Shown in pieces: positions 8,812 to 18,115 of a stretch of DNA of 57,493 nucleotides. The stretch covers positions 1 through 57,493 of the forward strand of contig DAIOHK010000013.1 in NCBI GenBank assembly GCA_036744795.1. Reading direction: 5' to 3'. Origin of the DNA: UBA5486 sp036744795. GTDB lineage: Bacteria; Bacillota; UBA4882; UBA10575. The position numbers were made by a program, and so were the translations under genes. Position 1 is the stretch's first letter. Each line of letters begins with the position of its first letter. The notes beneath the pieces are model-generated. The model did no database searches, was not told the origin of the DNA, and saw nothing but the letters and a program-made list of their open reading frames with translations.

Positions 8812-9855
8812 TTATTGAACATCTTTTGGATTTTCAGGAACCTGTAATTCACCGGAGACGATTTTTTTAGTATACTCCTCTACTTTTGCTAAAGCTTCGG
8901 CAGATGCAGTCTCTTTCGCAGCTTCACAGACTCCAACACCTTCTTCAGCTAAACCCATTAGAGTTAATCCACTGGTGAAATTCCCCTCTAATGCTTCCTT
9001 AGATGCCTTATAAACTCCCATATCAACCCGTTTTACCATACAAGCCAAAACATAATCTTTACCATCTACCTGCCCCTCAGCATGTTGACATTTATCTACA
9101 CCAATAGCCCAGTATCCAGTCCCCTTTTCTTTTGCCGCAGAAATAACACCTAAGCCGGTTCCACCAGCAGCATGGTATACAATATCAGCACCAACATTAA
9201 ACTGAGAAGCAGCAAGTTCTTTACCTTTAGCCGGATCATCAAAGGCACCGGCATAAGCAGTATAAATTTTGGCATCCGGCCGGGCAGCTTTTACTCCCGC
9301 AAGATATCCTGCTTCAAATTTTTGAATTAAAGGAAACTCCATTCCACCGACAAATCCTACTTTTCCAGAATTACTATCAACACCAGCAATAGCTCCTACT
9401 AGGAATGAACCTTCTTCTTCTTTAAAGCATACAGAATGGACATTATCCTTTTCAACAACCGCATCGATAATTCCAAATTTCTGCTCAGGATACATCTCCG
9501 CTACTTCCGCTAAAGCATCAGTCATCAAAAATCCAATGGCCCAAATCATATCATACTTCTGATCCGCTAAGCTTTTCAGATTTGGAACATAATCTTCCAT
9601 CTTTGAAGATTCAACTACTTTAATTTCCACGCCCATGTCGGCCTCTAACATTTTCAAGCCATCATAGGCCGCATCATTAAAGGATTTATCTCCAAGGCCA
9701 CCAACGTCCGTAACCATAGCTACTTTTAATCTGTCATCAGATACTACAGTTTCCTCGGCTTCCTTGGAACCACGGGAGATATAGACCCCGGCTACTGCCA
9801 GAACAACTACTAAAAGAACAAGCACAAGAATAACAGAAGACTTATTCTTCCCCAT
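8812..9855 (-). CDS. BMP-family (PnrA-like) nucleoside-binding protein, membrane-anchored
   Basis: A 347-residue extracellular substrate-binding protein of the basic membrane protein family. It has VTDVGGLGDKSFND near residues 48-61, WAIGFLMTDAL and GFVGGMEFPLIQKFEAGY, all typical of PnrA-like purine-nucleoside receptors. The N-terminus has Lys residues and a long hydrophobic stretch (about residues 7-26), but no lipobox Cys, unlike most Gram-positive members. It is probably held by an uncleaved membrane helix, or cleaved after the helix. First gene of the importer operon. AAGGGG lies about 8 nt before the ATG. I see no purine riboswitch in the 150-bp leader. Confidence 0.93.
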   Translation of the reverse strand: MGKNKSSVILVLVLLVVVLAVAGVYISRGSKEAEETVVSDDRLKVAMVTDVGGLGDKSFNDAAYDGLKMLEADMGVEIKVVESSKMEDYVPNLKSLADQKYDMIWAIGFLMTDALAEVAEMYPEQKFGIIDAVVEKDNVHSVCFKEEEGSFLVGAIAGVDSNSGKVGFVGGMEFPLIQKFEAGYLAGVKAARPDAKIYTAYAGAFDDPAKGKELAASQFNVGADIVYHAAGGTGLGVISAAKEKGTGYWAIGVDKCQHAEGQVDGKDYVLACMVKRVDMGVYKASKEALEGNFTSGLTLMGLAEEGVGVCEAAKETASAEALAKVEEYTKKIVSGELQVPENPKDVQ

Positions 9856-9952
9856 TTCTATCCACCCCTTCTTAAAAATATTTTCACCTAGATATTTCTA
9901 TTTAAAAGACTCTTTTCCTTCTTATTCATATTTATTCAGTGGGAAACTTTTA

Positions 9953-9976
9953 CTAACAATCAGCCTAATTTGTTAG
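9953..9976 (-). terminator. Weak hairpin after the mannosidase remnant
   Basis: CTAACAA/TTGTTAG with a 10-nt loop, 30 bp beyond the mannosidase stop on the minus strand. There is no good T-run, so termination is doubtful. Confidence 0.3.
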
Positions 9977-10007
9977 ACGTATTTATTTTCATGATTTCAA
10001 ATTGTGA

Positions 10008-12890
10008 TCATTCCTTAATAATTTTTAATTTATGCTGATAATATTCAACAATATATTCATAAACTCTTTTATTTACTCTAGCTTGATTTAATGCATATCC
10101 TATCTCTCGTAATTCTTGATCAATCTTTTTCATCGTAGCTAGATAAGCACCCTGTTCCTTTTCGTAAATAGTCAAGTATTTTTTACGTGTTAAAACCATT
10201 GATAATCGAGCCTCTAAAGCTTCCCGTTGGTAAGTAGCAACCTTTCCCTTGGCTTTATGATAATCAAATTCAAGTTCTGCATTTTTTACGGACTCTATGT
10301 TTCTGTACTTTTTTAACTTACCCTCTAGATTACCAACCAATTTTAACATCTGATTTAATCTCACTTGTACTCCTTGATAACGTCTTTCTTCTTTTTGAAT
10401 ATCTTCTTTCTCCACTATTGGTAGTTGTTTGAATTTGCTGAAGTCCGGTTGCTCATACCTTTCTTCACAGATTTCAAACTCCCCTGTCACATCATCATTA
10501 AGATTATCATCAAATTTGAGATCCAATTTTATTGTTTTTATTTCTTTAGGCTTAATATTAATTGCTATTATTCTATCTTCTACATTTATTTTCTCTTCTA
10601 TTTCTTCATTCAAATTAATGTAATAGGCGTTTTTACAAATCTGAGAAGTAGATATTGTCGCAGATACTCCTTGAACTGAAGGGTTAAACAGCCGCATAAT
10701 AACACCGTTTCCATCTTCAGCCTTCTTTAAAGCAGTCACCTGTAGGATGTTTTTGGTACTTTCAATATTAATAACTTGTTTTTCTAAGGGTAAACTACCC
10801 TTATGTTGATCAGTTTTGATAGTAAGTAGTTCGTTATTAAATTTTTTTGCATAATAATACACTTCCCCCTGGCAGCAGTCTCCACTATGAAAATATAGGG
10901 AATATTCGAAGGTCATCCTTCTTAAACATTGTGCATCAGGAGTATAAATTATCGGGCCGGCATCACCAACCCTTGTTCGTAAGTCTTCCTTAGTCAACCA
11001 GCCAACTGATCTAAATAAAGTGATGGCAATTGTATTATCATTTAGAAGTATTTCATATTCAGGTAAACCCTTATTTAAAACAGCAACTCCGTTTTTACCA
11101 TTATTTATATCAACAAAGTAACTCTGCGGGAAGGTGGTAAGCGGTTCTGACTCGCGAGCACCGATAATGATTCTCTTTACATTATCGGAAATGGCATTAT
11201 TATCCCAAACATCAGGTTTAATTTTACGTTTTGTAATATCAAACTGTGTACCGGCATATGAATATGGACTATCAATCCCCGTCGGGAATAAAACTCGCAA
11301 ACGATGATCCTTAACCGTATTTTTAACCTCGGTTTTAAATTCCAGGCACGGGGAGTCCGCTTTTAACTTTACCCAGTTCACCACTGGTAATTCAAGCAGC
11401 CTTTTTGATCTTCTCTTCCGATCCTCAGTTAGAGATACAGGCAATTTCATCACACGGCTAATTTTTAATAAAGCCATAAGTGGCCCTTGCTCAACAATCT
11501 CAATTTTTGCTTTCTGGTGCTGACTAGTAATCAGCTGATCTTCTTCAGGATAAGAGTAATTATAGGTATCCCCGGCATCAGCACTATCAACAAATACACC
11601 AAGGCCACGGTAGTTTATGTTATTTGTTTTATCAAATACATCGAAACTGCCATCAAAATTAACCTTAACATCTAAATATTTATTTTTCAGAAAATTACCT
11701 TCGACCAATACCCTGTCCGGCATTTTATCGAAGCCTATATGTTCAGAACCATTAGCTTTATTACTCTCTTCTAGAAAAAGAGTTTTGTATCCCACCCCAG
11801 GAATACTATCTAAATAGACATAATAATTTCCACGGTTTCCCTTCTGACAAGGTAAAATTCTACCTTTATTGTCAGTTATAATACAATTTTCTCCTTCAGT
11901 GTTTAAACTTATTACTTCTTTTCGCCGATAAGGGGAAGTATTATAAACTACATACGGTTGTTTATAATTATCTCCAATTTTAGTATTAATATTTAACGTA
12001 ATTTCACTTAATTTTCTCTCAGTCAATCCTCTTGCTATAACATATGTCTTATCTAATCTTTCTTCCATATCTTTATGTACATCATCGATACTAACACCAC
12101 AAATACTATCATGGGGATGATTTTTAAGTAGGGTCTTCCATGCCATCAGTAAAATATCTTCTTCATATGTCCCACCATGTATCAGGGAAATTATTGACAA
12201 AGGTTCAGCATAATTTATAAGTTCACCCTGACAATGATTATTCATTAACTTTAAATACATCCTGGCGGAAAGTATACCTGGAAAAACCGAAATATACCTT
12301 CCACTATAAAGTGAGCCTTCTAACACATTTAACTTTGGGTTTTCCTTAATAACAGCTTCAATATATTCAGGTGGTGTACTCTGCTTAACATAAATATCAT
12401 CCAGAGATAATCCCTCTAATTCTGGTAAGATATTATCAGGTACCATCTCCTGGTCATAACCATTCATTAATAACACATTGGAAGTTGTAGCAAAAGGGCT
12501 GATCTTCATTACTTCATTTTCAACCCGATCTTTCAATATCTCTTTATATTCAGCCAACCTCATAGCATTACGATAACTGCTAAGAAAATATATGGAGAGC
12601 ATTTCAGTACCATCCGGACCCCTCCATAAAAATTCGGATTTAATCTCCCGTGGATCCATCTCTACACCACGCCAAAGATAAATCCCCTTTAAACCAAATT
12701 GTCTATGAATTTGCGGAGTTTGAGAAATTTGGCCAAAATTATCGAGAAGCCAGCCAACTTTCATCAACCCTCCCAACTCGTTTCCTATTTTATGGCCAAT
12801 TAGAAGATTCCTGACCAAAGACTCCTCACTTAATAGCTGCCAATCGGGTTGTAGATAGTAAGGACCTATAAGGATTTGCCCTTTTGGTAA
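10008..12890 (-). pseudogene. GH38 alpha-mannosidase, N-terminally truncated by a deletion
   Basis: About 960 codons of a glycoside hydrolase family 38 protein. The frame is open from 12890, after an in-frame TAA at 12894-12896, and family-like sequence starts at once (GQILIGPYYLQPDW, then SEESLVRNLLIGHKIG), followed by WLLDNFGQ with the presumed nucleophile Asp. The 70-80 residues that should come first, including the Zn-binding HTHWDREW motif, are absent. The first usable start is a TTG at 12818. Without that motif the enzyme should be inactive. The 5' edge abuts the truncated permease gene, so one deletion explains both. The last 120-odd residues are a predicted coiled coil (many Lys/Glu/Leu), unusual for GH38. 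The frame is otherwise undamaged, so the event is recent or the fragment is retained. Confidence 0.8.
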
Positions 12891-13636
12891 ATATTAAGAG
12901 AAATCACTTCTGTAGATCTACCTGGTCCCCCACCAGTTAATGCCATAATCATGTCAAAGGTATTAAAAGTATATATTGTTGTCAAAACTAAATTAATAAA
13001 TATTACTGGTTTTAACTGGGGCAAAGTTATGTGAAAAAAGGTTTTAAAAAATGATGCTCCGTCCATACTAGCTGCTTCATATAATTCGCTCGAAATCTGT
13101 TTTAAACCACCATACTGGATAATCATGGAAAAAGCCGTTCCCCTCCAAACATTAGCAATGATAACTGAAAATAAAGCTAAGTTTTGACTAGACAGAAATG
13201 GCAACTTAGAATTGAATAATAATTGTAGGTAGTAATTTAATATTCCATAGTTTGCTTCCGATAAAAATAGTTTCCATATTATCCCTATTATTACACCGGG
13301 GATTACCCACGCTACAAGAACTACAAGACGTACAAATAATGTCCCCTTTAAATTTCTTTTTTCACCCTCATCAACCAATGTTGCGATGATTATACCAAGC
13401 CCTAACTGAAGGACAAGACTAAAAAGTACAAAAATTAAGGTGGTCTCTAGCATTTGCCAAACATTTTCATCAGTTAAAACATACTTGAAAGAAGATAAGC
13501 CATACGAAAACAGTTCTTTATCTAATCTAATATTTGTAAGACTATATTTAAATACTTCTATAATAGGGAAGAGATAAAATAATAACAGCATCAATAACAA
13601 AGGAGTTACAAATACTAAGAAACTTTTTTTACCCAT
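12866..13636 (-). pseudogene. Sugar ABC transporter permease (MalF/UgpA type), 3'-truncated
   Basis: 256 codons of a carbohydrate-importer inner-membrane permease, with membrane segments from residue 5 on and the ATPase-contact EAA loop EAASMDGASFFKTFFHITLP near 190-210. It matches the family up to EVISLNIYQ (about residue 250), then ends in five foreign residues because the DNA switches to mannosidase sequence read in another frame. Family members run to about 290-300 residues, so the last membrane helix is missing. The usual second permease (MalG type) is also absent, presumably lost in the same deletion. The transporter is therefore probably non-functional. The ATG start is followed by an intact N-terminus. 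Confidence 0.8.
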
Positions 13637-13701
13637 AAATTAATCTCCCTCCTCGTATCACAGCATTTTTTCTTAAGGAATTGCCATAATTGTGTGCTTT
13701 T

Positions 13702-13780
13702 TTTCAAAAAACTATCACTCCCCTTTTCAATAGTAGCAAAAGGAAAAGTTATTATTCTAATTTTAGGGGAGTGATAGTTT
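13702..13780 (-). terminator. Long-loop hairpin with T-run between binding protein and permease genes
   Basis: A perfect 16-bp inverted repeat (13709-13724 with 13765-13780; core ATCACTCCCC/GGGGAGTGAT) with a 40-nt loop, followed on the minus strand by TTTTTTG. It lies downstream of the solute-binding-protein gene. Such intercistronic hairpins usually lower expression of the following permease genes relative to the binding protein. Confidence 0.75.
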
Positions 13781-13839
13781 CGTAATTCAGTTTAGATTAT
13801 GTAAATATTTTATAGATGTTTGTTCATAGTTTTGCCCAT

Positions 13840-15153
13840 CTACTTAATTTCATTGTATTTTTTCATTACATTATTCCACATTGTATCAAGGGCTTTTTCT
13901 GGAGTTTTATTTCCATCGATAACATCAGCCAGTGCTATCTGAAATTCAGTAGATAACTCGGGATAAATGGGGTAACCAGGTCTAACATAACCATCTTCCA
14001 TGATATCCATGAGTTTTCCCATCCAGGGGTTATCATTATAATAACTATATTCCTCATAGATACTCTTTCTTGTCGGTAAATAACCAGCTACTTTAGTCCA
14101 TCCCCACATCCCTTCTTTACCAAAATAAAGTTTATCCAAGAACCTGACAGCTGCCGCTTTCTTTTTCGGATCGGTTGTGGTAATTCCCCACGTCCAACCC
14201 CCTACAGAGGTCGCAGCAAATTTATCACTAATTTGTGGTATAGGTGCAATATCCCATTTTTTTGCAAACTCTTCAGCTCCCATGGTCTCGGCTAACTGAC
14301 TAATCTGCCAGTTCCCGCCAATAAACATTGCTACATTCTCACCGAGCACATCCCCGTTTATATCGGATTCAACAGTAAAGTTGAGTACTCGTTTGGGGGT
14401 AACACCGGTATCTATCAATCTTTTTACATATTTAAAGAGATTAAGCATATACTGCCTGTTTTTACCTTCATTAAACACGGGTTTACCTTTTTCATCAATT
14501 AACTTACCTCCCTGGGCCCAGAAATATGGGAAATTACAAATAGAGGTTGCTTCCCCTCTTCCAGCAGAAAACAGAAAACCCGCCATATGGTTACCTTTTG
14601 TAACTTTCTGAGCGGTTTCAATTAGTTCATCCCAATTTGAAGGAGGTGTTTTTATTAAATCTTTTCGGTAATAAAGCACCCTCACATCGGTAGTAAACCA
14701 TAAGGCTTTTATATTGCCCTTATCATCTAGCATTCCGTTTTTTGCAAAAGGTAAAAGATCATCGAGCTCTTCTTTAGTAAAAAATTCATTTAATGGTTGT
14801 AGTTTATCTTTAAATACTGGTAGATAGAAAGAATCTATTTGCGCAATATCTGGTATTTCCCCCACCGCTTGCTGTTGTAATAGTTTCATCATTTGACCTG
14901 AAATATCTCCTGTAAGAACGGTCGGTAATATTTTAACCTCAGGGTTTTTCTTAGCAAATTCTAAAGCGGCATTTTTTAAAACTTGTCCCCTACTATCATA
15001 GGGATTGGAAAGGGAATAATGAGGTAAAGCTGCCCATTTCAAAATTATTTCTGCTTTTAAATCACCTATTTGATCAGTGGTAACAAGGGTATCATTGGCC
15101 AAAACAGAAACAGATACAAGCAAAAGTAAAATTAGCACTATACTTTTTTTCAT
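13840..15153 (-). CDS. Carbohydrate ABC transporter solute-binding protein (family 1)
   Basis: A 437-residue extracellular sugar-binding protein of the MalE/UgpB class. It has a cleavable signal peptide (KK, hydrophobic core, cleavage near VLA/ND at about residue 20) and no lipobox Cys. Family features are the N-lobe segment ALEFAKKNPEVKI, DIAQIDS, ALWFTTDVRVLYYRKDL, and GGWTWGIT in the C-lobe. The second ATG (15153) is preferred over the one at 15159 because AGGAGG lies 8 nt upstream of it but only 2 nt from the first. It is the first gene of the LacI-controlled locus and is intact, but its permease partner is truncated. The sugar is unknown; the linked mannosidase suggests a mannose-containing glycan (inference). 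Confidence 0.92.
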   Translation of the reverse strand: MKKSIVLILLLLVSVSVLANDTLVTTDQIGDLKAEIILKWAALPHYSLSNPYDSRGQVLKNAALEFAKKNPEVKILPTVLTGDISGQMMKLLQQQAVGEIPDIAQIDSFYLPVFKDKLQPLNEFFTKEELDDLLPFAKNGMLDDKGNIKALWFTTDVRVLYYRKDLIKTPPSNWDELIETAQKVTKGNHMAGFLFSAGRGEATSICNFPYFWAQGGKLIDEKGKPVFNEGKNRQYMLNLFKYVKRLIDTGVTPKRVLNFTVESDINGDVLGENVAMFIGGNWQISQLAETMGAEEFAKKWDIAPIPQISDKFAATSVGGWTWGITTTDPKKKAAAVRFLDKLYFGKEGMWGWTKVAGYLPTRKSIYEEYSYYNDNPWMGKLMDIMEDGYVRPGYPIYPELSTEFQIALADVIDGNKTPEKALDTMWNNVMKKYNEIK

Positions 15154-15231
15154 TTCCATAGCCTCCTAAAAATTTAATTTTTATAAACCAAACCAATATT
15201 ATTTTCCTTTATCACATCCTTTCCTATTTAT

Positions 15232-15249
15232 TGCGCAATCGTTCCCGCA
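15232..15249. promoter_or_regulatory. LacI-type operator before the sugar-binding-protein gene
   Basis: TGCGCAATC-GTTCCCGCA, an 18-bp pseudo-palindrome with half-site TGCGnnAnC around a central CG, the usual geometry of LacI/GalR operators. It lies about 80 bp upstream of the binding-protein start and just after the lacI-type gene. The same pattern recurs at 16292-16309. Confidence 0.75.
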
Positions 15250-15263
15250 TTGAGTAAAAAATA

Positions 15264-16274
15264 TTAAGTAGTTTCTCTGATTAATAATTTGGGATATAGT
15301 TTAATTATCTTTTTAGAATCATTACTCTCTGCTTCAATAATATTTATTAACAACTGAGCTGCCTTTATTCCCATTTCATATTTTGGCACTGATATTGTAG
15401 TTAGGGGATGTTCAAGATATGATAATATATCATCATCATTAAAGCCAACCACGGCCATGTCCTTAGGGACCTTTAATCCGGCTTCCCTGATAGCCCTTAA
15501 GGCACCAAGAGCAATACTATCATTAATAGCAAAAATAGCAGTCGCTCCATCATTGTTTGTTAAAAATTTCTTTGCTGCTTGATAGCCGCTTTCGCGCTGG
15601 TTATAAATATTTTTATCGGTTTTAATTATTTTTTTGTAAGTAATATTATTTTCGTTGAGAGCTTCAGTATATCCCTGAAATCGTTCCTCTATAGTAGTGC
15701 AAGGGTACTCAGGACCACTTAATAAAGCAATTTTTTTATGTCCCTTTTCAATAAGATGTTTAACAGCAAGATAAGCCCCTTTTTTATTATCAACTATAAT
15801 TCTTGCTGCTTCAATTTCGGGTAAATATTTATCAATAAAAATAAATGGTAGTCTTTCGTTTTTAAACTGCTGATAATAATCTAGATTAATCCCACTGGTA
15901 GGAGCAATTATTATTCCATCTACTCTCCGTTCTTGGAGTAATTCTATAATCTTTTCTTCTTTTTGCGCCACACCGTCAGAACAACCAGTTAATACCCCAA
16001 AACCTTTTTTAGTACAATATGATTCAATACCATGAAAAATTTCACTGTAAAAGTGACCAGCCATAAATCCGGGAAAAATCAATCCAATTACCATTGATTT
16101 GTTAGAGCGTAAACTGGTAGCTATTTTATTATGACGGTAATTCGTTTCTTTAGCAATTTGAAGTATCTTTTCCCTTGTATCCTGACTTATTCTCCCCTGA
16201 TTATTTAAAGCACGAGAAACAGTAGTCTTTGATACTCCAGCAATTTTAGCAATATCTTTTATTGTTATTGCCAT
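15264..16274 (-). CDS. LacI/GalR-family transcriptional repressor
   Basis: A 336-residue sugar-responsive repressor. The N-terminal helix-turn-helix with hinge is at residues 2-50 (TIKDIAKIAGVSKTTVSRAL, LNNQGRISQDTR), followed by a periplasmic-binding-protein-like effector domain (GLIFPGFMAGHFYSEIFHGI, DGIIIAPTSG, FNDDDILSYLEHPLTTI). Full family length. It lies immediately upstream of, and in the same direction as, the sugar-binding-protein gene, and matching operators sit on both sides of it. It should repress both itself and the transport/mannosidase genes until a sugar binds. Confidence 0.95.
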   Translation of the reverse strand: MAITIKDIAKIAGVSKTTVSRALNNQGRISQDTREKILQIAKETNYRHNKIATSLRSNKSMVIGLIFPGFMAGHFYSEIFHGIESYCTKKGFGVLTGCSDGVAQKEEKIIELLQERRVDGIIIAPTSGINLDYYQQFKNERLPFIFIDKYLPEIEAARIIVDNKKGAYLAVKHLIEKGHKKIALLSGPEYPCTTIEERFQGYTEALNENNITYKKIIKTDKNIYNQRESGYQAAKKFLTNNDGATAIFAINDSIALGALRAIREAGLKVPKDMAVVGFNDDDILSYLEHPLTTISVPKYEMGIKAAQLLINIIEAESNDSKKIIKLYPKLLIRETT

Positions 16275-16291
16275 AGATAATCATCCTTATT

Positions 16292-16309
16292 TGCGTTATC
16301 GTTCCCGCA
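16292..16309. promoter_or_regulatory. LacI-type operator before the repressor gene
   Basis: TGCGTTATC-GTTCCCGCA, sharing half-site TGCGnnAnC and the whole right arm with the operator at 15232. It lies 17 bp upstream of the repressor start codon, just downstream of a possible promoter (TTGTCA, 18-nt gap, TACATT on the minus strand), so binding would block the repressor's own transcription. Confidence 0.75.
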
Positions 16310-16516
16310 TAATGTACAACTAATTTAATATTCTTGACAATAATCGATAATCCTTCATTATTTTAAAAAATTATTTAACTTTTATTAGTTAATGCGTAAA
16401 CTATAAACAATTAGCAAACTTCTTTCTTTTTACCTCTTGTTCAGTTCCTGATAGAAGGAAGAAGAATAAATAACACGAAGAGATTTATAATTCAAGCTGT
16501 ACTGGAGGATTAAATA

Positions 16517-17065
16517 ATGAATAAAACTTCGCTAGCGGAACTTTTTCGAACCTTTTTCAAAATTGGTGCCTTCACTTTTGGTGGCGGTTATGCCATGCTC
16601 CCTCTCATCCATAAAGAAATTGTTGATGTGAAAAACTGGCTCTCAGAGGATGATTTTAATAATGTGCTAGCTGTTACACAATCAGCCCCTGGAGCACTTG
16701 CTGTTAATTCCTCTATTTTTATTGGTTATAGTTTAGCTGGTATCCCTGGAGCAATTTCCGCTGTTCTTGGTGTTGTCATACCATCCTTTCTCATCATTAT
16801 CGGCGTAGCAGTCTTCTTTACCAGATTTTCTTCTATTACTATTGTCCAAAAGATGTTCTGTGGAATTAGACCTGCGGTTGTTGCTTTAGTTGCTTATGCC
16901 GCTTTTAAACTCAGTAAAACAATCCTTGTCAATCCTTTTGGCTATCTAATAGCTGTAGCTGTTCTTTTACTTAATCTAATCTTTGGAATTAGCCCCATAC
17001 AGAATATTCTTATCTCAGCCCTTGCCGGAATTGGTTATTATCTTCTATTTAAGGATAAAAAATAA
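16517..17065 (+). CDS. chrA: Chromate transporter (CHR) half-protein 1
   Basis: A 182-residue membrane protein with one CHR domain and about five or six hydrophobic segments. The family start FFKIGAFTFGGGYAMLPL is at residues 12-29, with TQSAPGALAVNSSIFIGY near 52-69. Short CHR proteins work in pairs encoded by adjacent genes, each equal to half of the long ChrA antiporter; the next gene is the partner. GGAGG lies 8 nt before the ATG. The substrate may be chromate or another oxyanion; family membership alone does not show chromate resistance. Confidence 0.92.
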   Translation: MNKTSLAELFRTFFKIGAFTFGGGYAMLPLIHKEIVDVKNWLSEDDFNNVLAVTQSAPGALAVNSSIFIGYSLAGIPGAISAVLGVVIPSFLIIIGVAVFFTRFSSITIVQKMFCGIRPAVVALVAYAAFKLSKTILVNPFGYLIAVAVLLLNLIFGISPIQNILISALAGIGYYLLFKDKK

Positions 17066-17137
17066 TTCTCATATAAATCTGAAAAAGTATAAGTTTCAAC
17101 CGTAATAAAATACACTACCGAGAAGGAGAAACTGAAT

Positions 17138-17659
17138 ATGTATATTTTAATAAAACTTTTCTTTTCCTTTTTCAAAATTGGCGCCTTCACTTTTGGCGGG
17201 GGTTATGCAATGATCCCACTAATGCAGGCGGAAATCATCAACACTCATCATTGGTTAACCCATAGCGAATTTATGGAGATCATCGCAATTGCCGAAATGA
17301 CCCCCGGACCAGTAGCTATTAATTCTGCAACCTTCATTGGTTTTCGTACAGCAGGAGTCTTGGGGGCAACAATTGCTACTCTCGGCGTAGTTTTACCTTC
17401 CTTTATCACAGTATTAATTATTGCCCATTTACTTAAAGAATTCAAAAACTCCCCCTGGATAAAAGCTTTATTTTCTGGTATAAAGCCAGCCGTTATCGGT
17501 TTAATCCTTATTGCCCTTTTCAGTCTTGGACAATCCACCCTACTTGAATATAAAGCAGTACTTATCTGCCTTTTAACTTTTTTCTTACTTGCTAAAGTAA
17601 AACTCCATCCCATTACAGTCATTGGTCTATCCGCTCTTCTCGGTATACTTTTTTACTAA
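17138..17659 (+). CDS. chrA: Chromate transporter (CHR) half-protein 2
   Basis: A 173-residue partner of the preceding gene, with the same FFKIGAFTFGGGYAMIPL opening (residues 10-27) and AEMTPGPVAINSATFIGF near 50-67. It begins 72 bp after the first gene, in the same orientation, with AAGGAGAAACTGAAT before the ATG. The strong conservation of the opening motif in both halves points to an old duplication. A perfect terminator follows directly, so the two genes form a two-gene operon. Confidence 0.92.
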   Translation: MYILIKLFFSFFKIGAFTFGGGYAMIPLMQAEIINTHHWLTHSEFMEIIAIAEMTPGPVAINSATFIGFRTAGVLGATIATLGVVLPSFITVLIIAHLLKEFKNSPWIKALFSGIKPAVIGLILIALFSLGQSTLLEYKAVLICLLTFFLLAKVKLHPITVIGLSALLGILFY

Positions 17660-17674
17660 AGAATTGTGCATACT

Positions 17675-17710
17675 AATAAAGAAAGAGACCTACTGGTCTC
17701 TTTCTTTATT
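17675..17710 (+). terminator. Terminator of the CHR operon
   Basis: A perfect 16-bp stem (17675-17690 with 17695-17710, loop TACT) with AGAGACC/GGTCTCT at the tip and an A/T-rich base. Symmetrical, so usable on both strands. Confidence 0.93.
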
Positions 17711-17755
17711 GCTTAAATGGATACTTAACTTAAGATAATTAAACAATTATAAAAT
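17711..17755 (-). repeat. Solo end of the MITE-like repeat family
   Basis: The segment TTAAATGGATAC followed by TTAAGATAATTAAACAATT closely matches the A-type end of the fold-back repeat copies at 30832-31025 and 38668-38864. No second end is present, so this is a remnant. Confidence 0.55.
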
Positions 17756-17791
17756 CCCCTCGGGTGAGGGGATATATAAAAAGGAGGTGAT

Positions 17792-17908
17792 ATTAGAAAA
17801 AACGTTCCGTTGAATATTAAGTTCCCATTATCTAAAATTTTACCCATAAAAAGATTAAGACTTTATCTTACAAAGTCTTTTCATATGAATCTATTCATAC
17901 CAGGGTAA
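17792..17908 (+). CDS. Possible 38-residue basic peptide with ATT start
   Basis: A frame open from ATT at 17792 to TAA at 17908. The ATT lies 5 nt after GGAGG of the Shine-Dalgarno site AAGGAGGTGAT. The peptide begins RKNVPLNIKF after the initiator, is rich in Lys/Arg (8 of 38) and hydrophobic residues, and is not recognised. It would be ignored were it not that two real genes in this window also seem to start at ATT/ATA. Chance remains a fair explanation. Confidence 0.2.
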   Translation: MRKNVPLNIKFPLSKILPIKRLRLYLTKSFHMNLFIPG

Positions 17909-17942
17909 ACGCTGTCGTGGGCTTTCGCGATTTCCCCCAAGT

Positions 17943-17966
17943 AAAAAAAAAGCGCCGGTTCGGCGC
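17943..17966 (-). terminator. Minus-strand terminator inside the structured block
   Basis: Stem GCGCCG/CGGCGC (17952-17957 with 17961-17966, 3-nt loop), followed on the minus strand by a run of nine T. It would end a minus-strand RNA starting near 18.1 kb, for which no protein gene is seen. Confidence 0.65.
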
Positions 17967-18026
17967 CTAATCTTGAAGTCTTTTGTTAATTTAGACTTCA
18001 AGTTATTTTCGGGGGGAAAACCCCAA

Positions 18027-18090
18027 CCGCATCATCAGCGAGTATGTTGCCCTCGCTTACTCGGCATAGTGGGTTATGCGGATAAACCCC
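18027..18090 (-). ncRNA. Fluoride-riboswitch-like (crcB motif) fold, tentative
   Basis: Read on the minus strand, GGGTT (18089-18085) can pair with AACCC (18075-18071) as a pseudoknot; CCGCAT (18081-18076) pairs with ATGCGG (18032-18027); and a hairpin (CGAGTA/TACTCG, or AGCGAG/CTCGCT) lies between, followed by CTGATGATGCGG. This order, with TGATGATG just before the closing stem strand, is that of the crcB fluoride aptamer. The join between pseudoknot and hairpin is longer than usual, and no fluoride exporter gene follows on the minus strand. Low confidence. Confidence 0.25.
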
Positions 18091-18115
18091 ACCCGTATAT
18101 AAAAAAGGAGGAAAA

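Noticed and set aside
9856..10007. Purine riboswitch in front of the nucleoside importer
   Set aside because: I looked for the three-way-junction core and loop sequences and found none.
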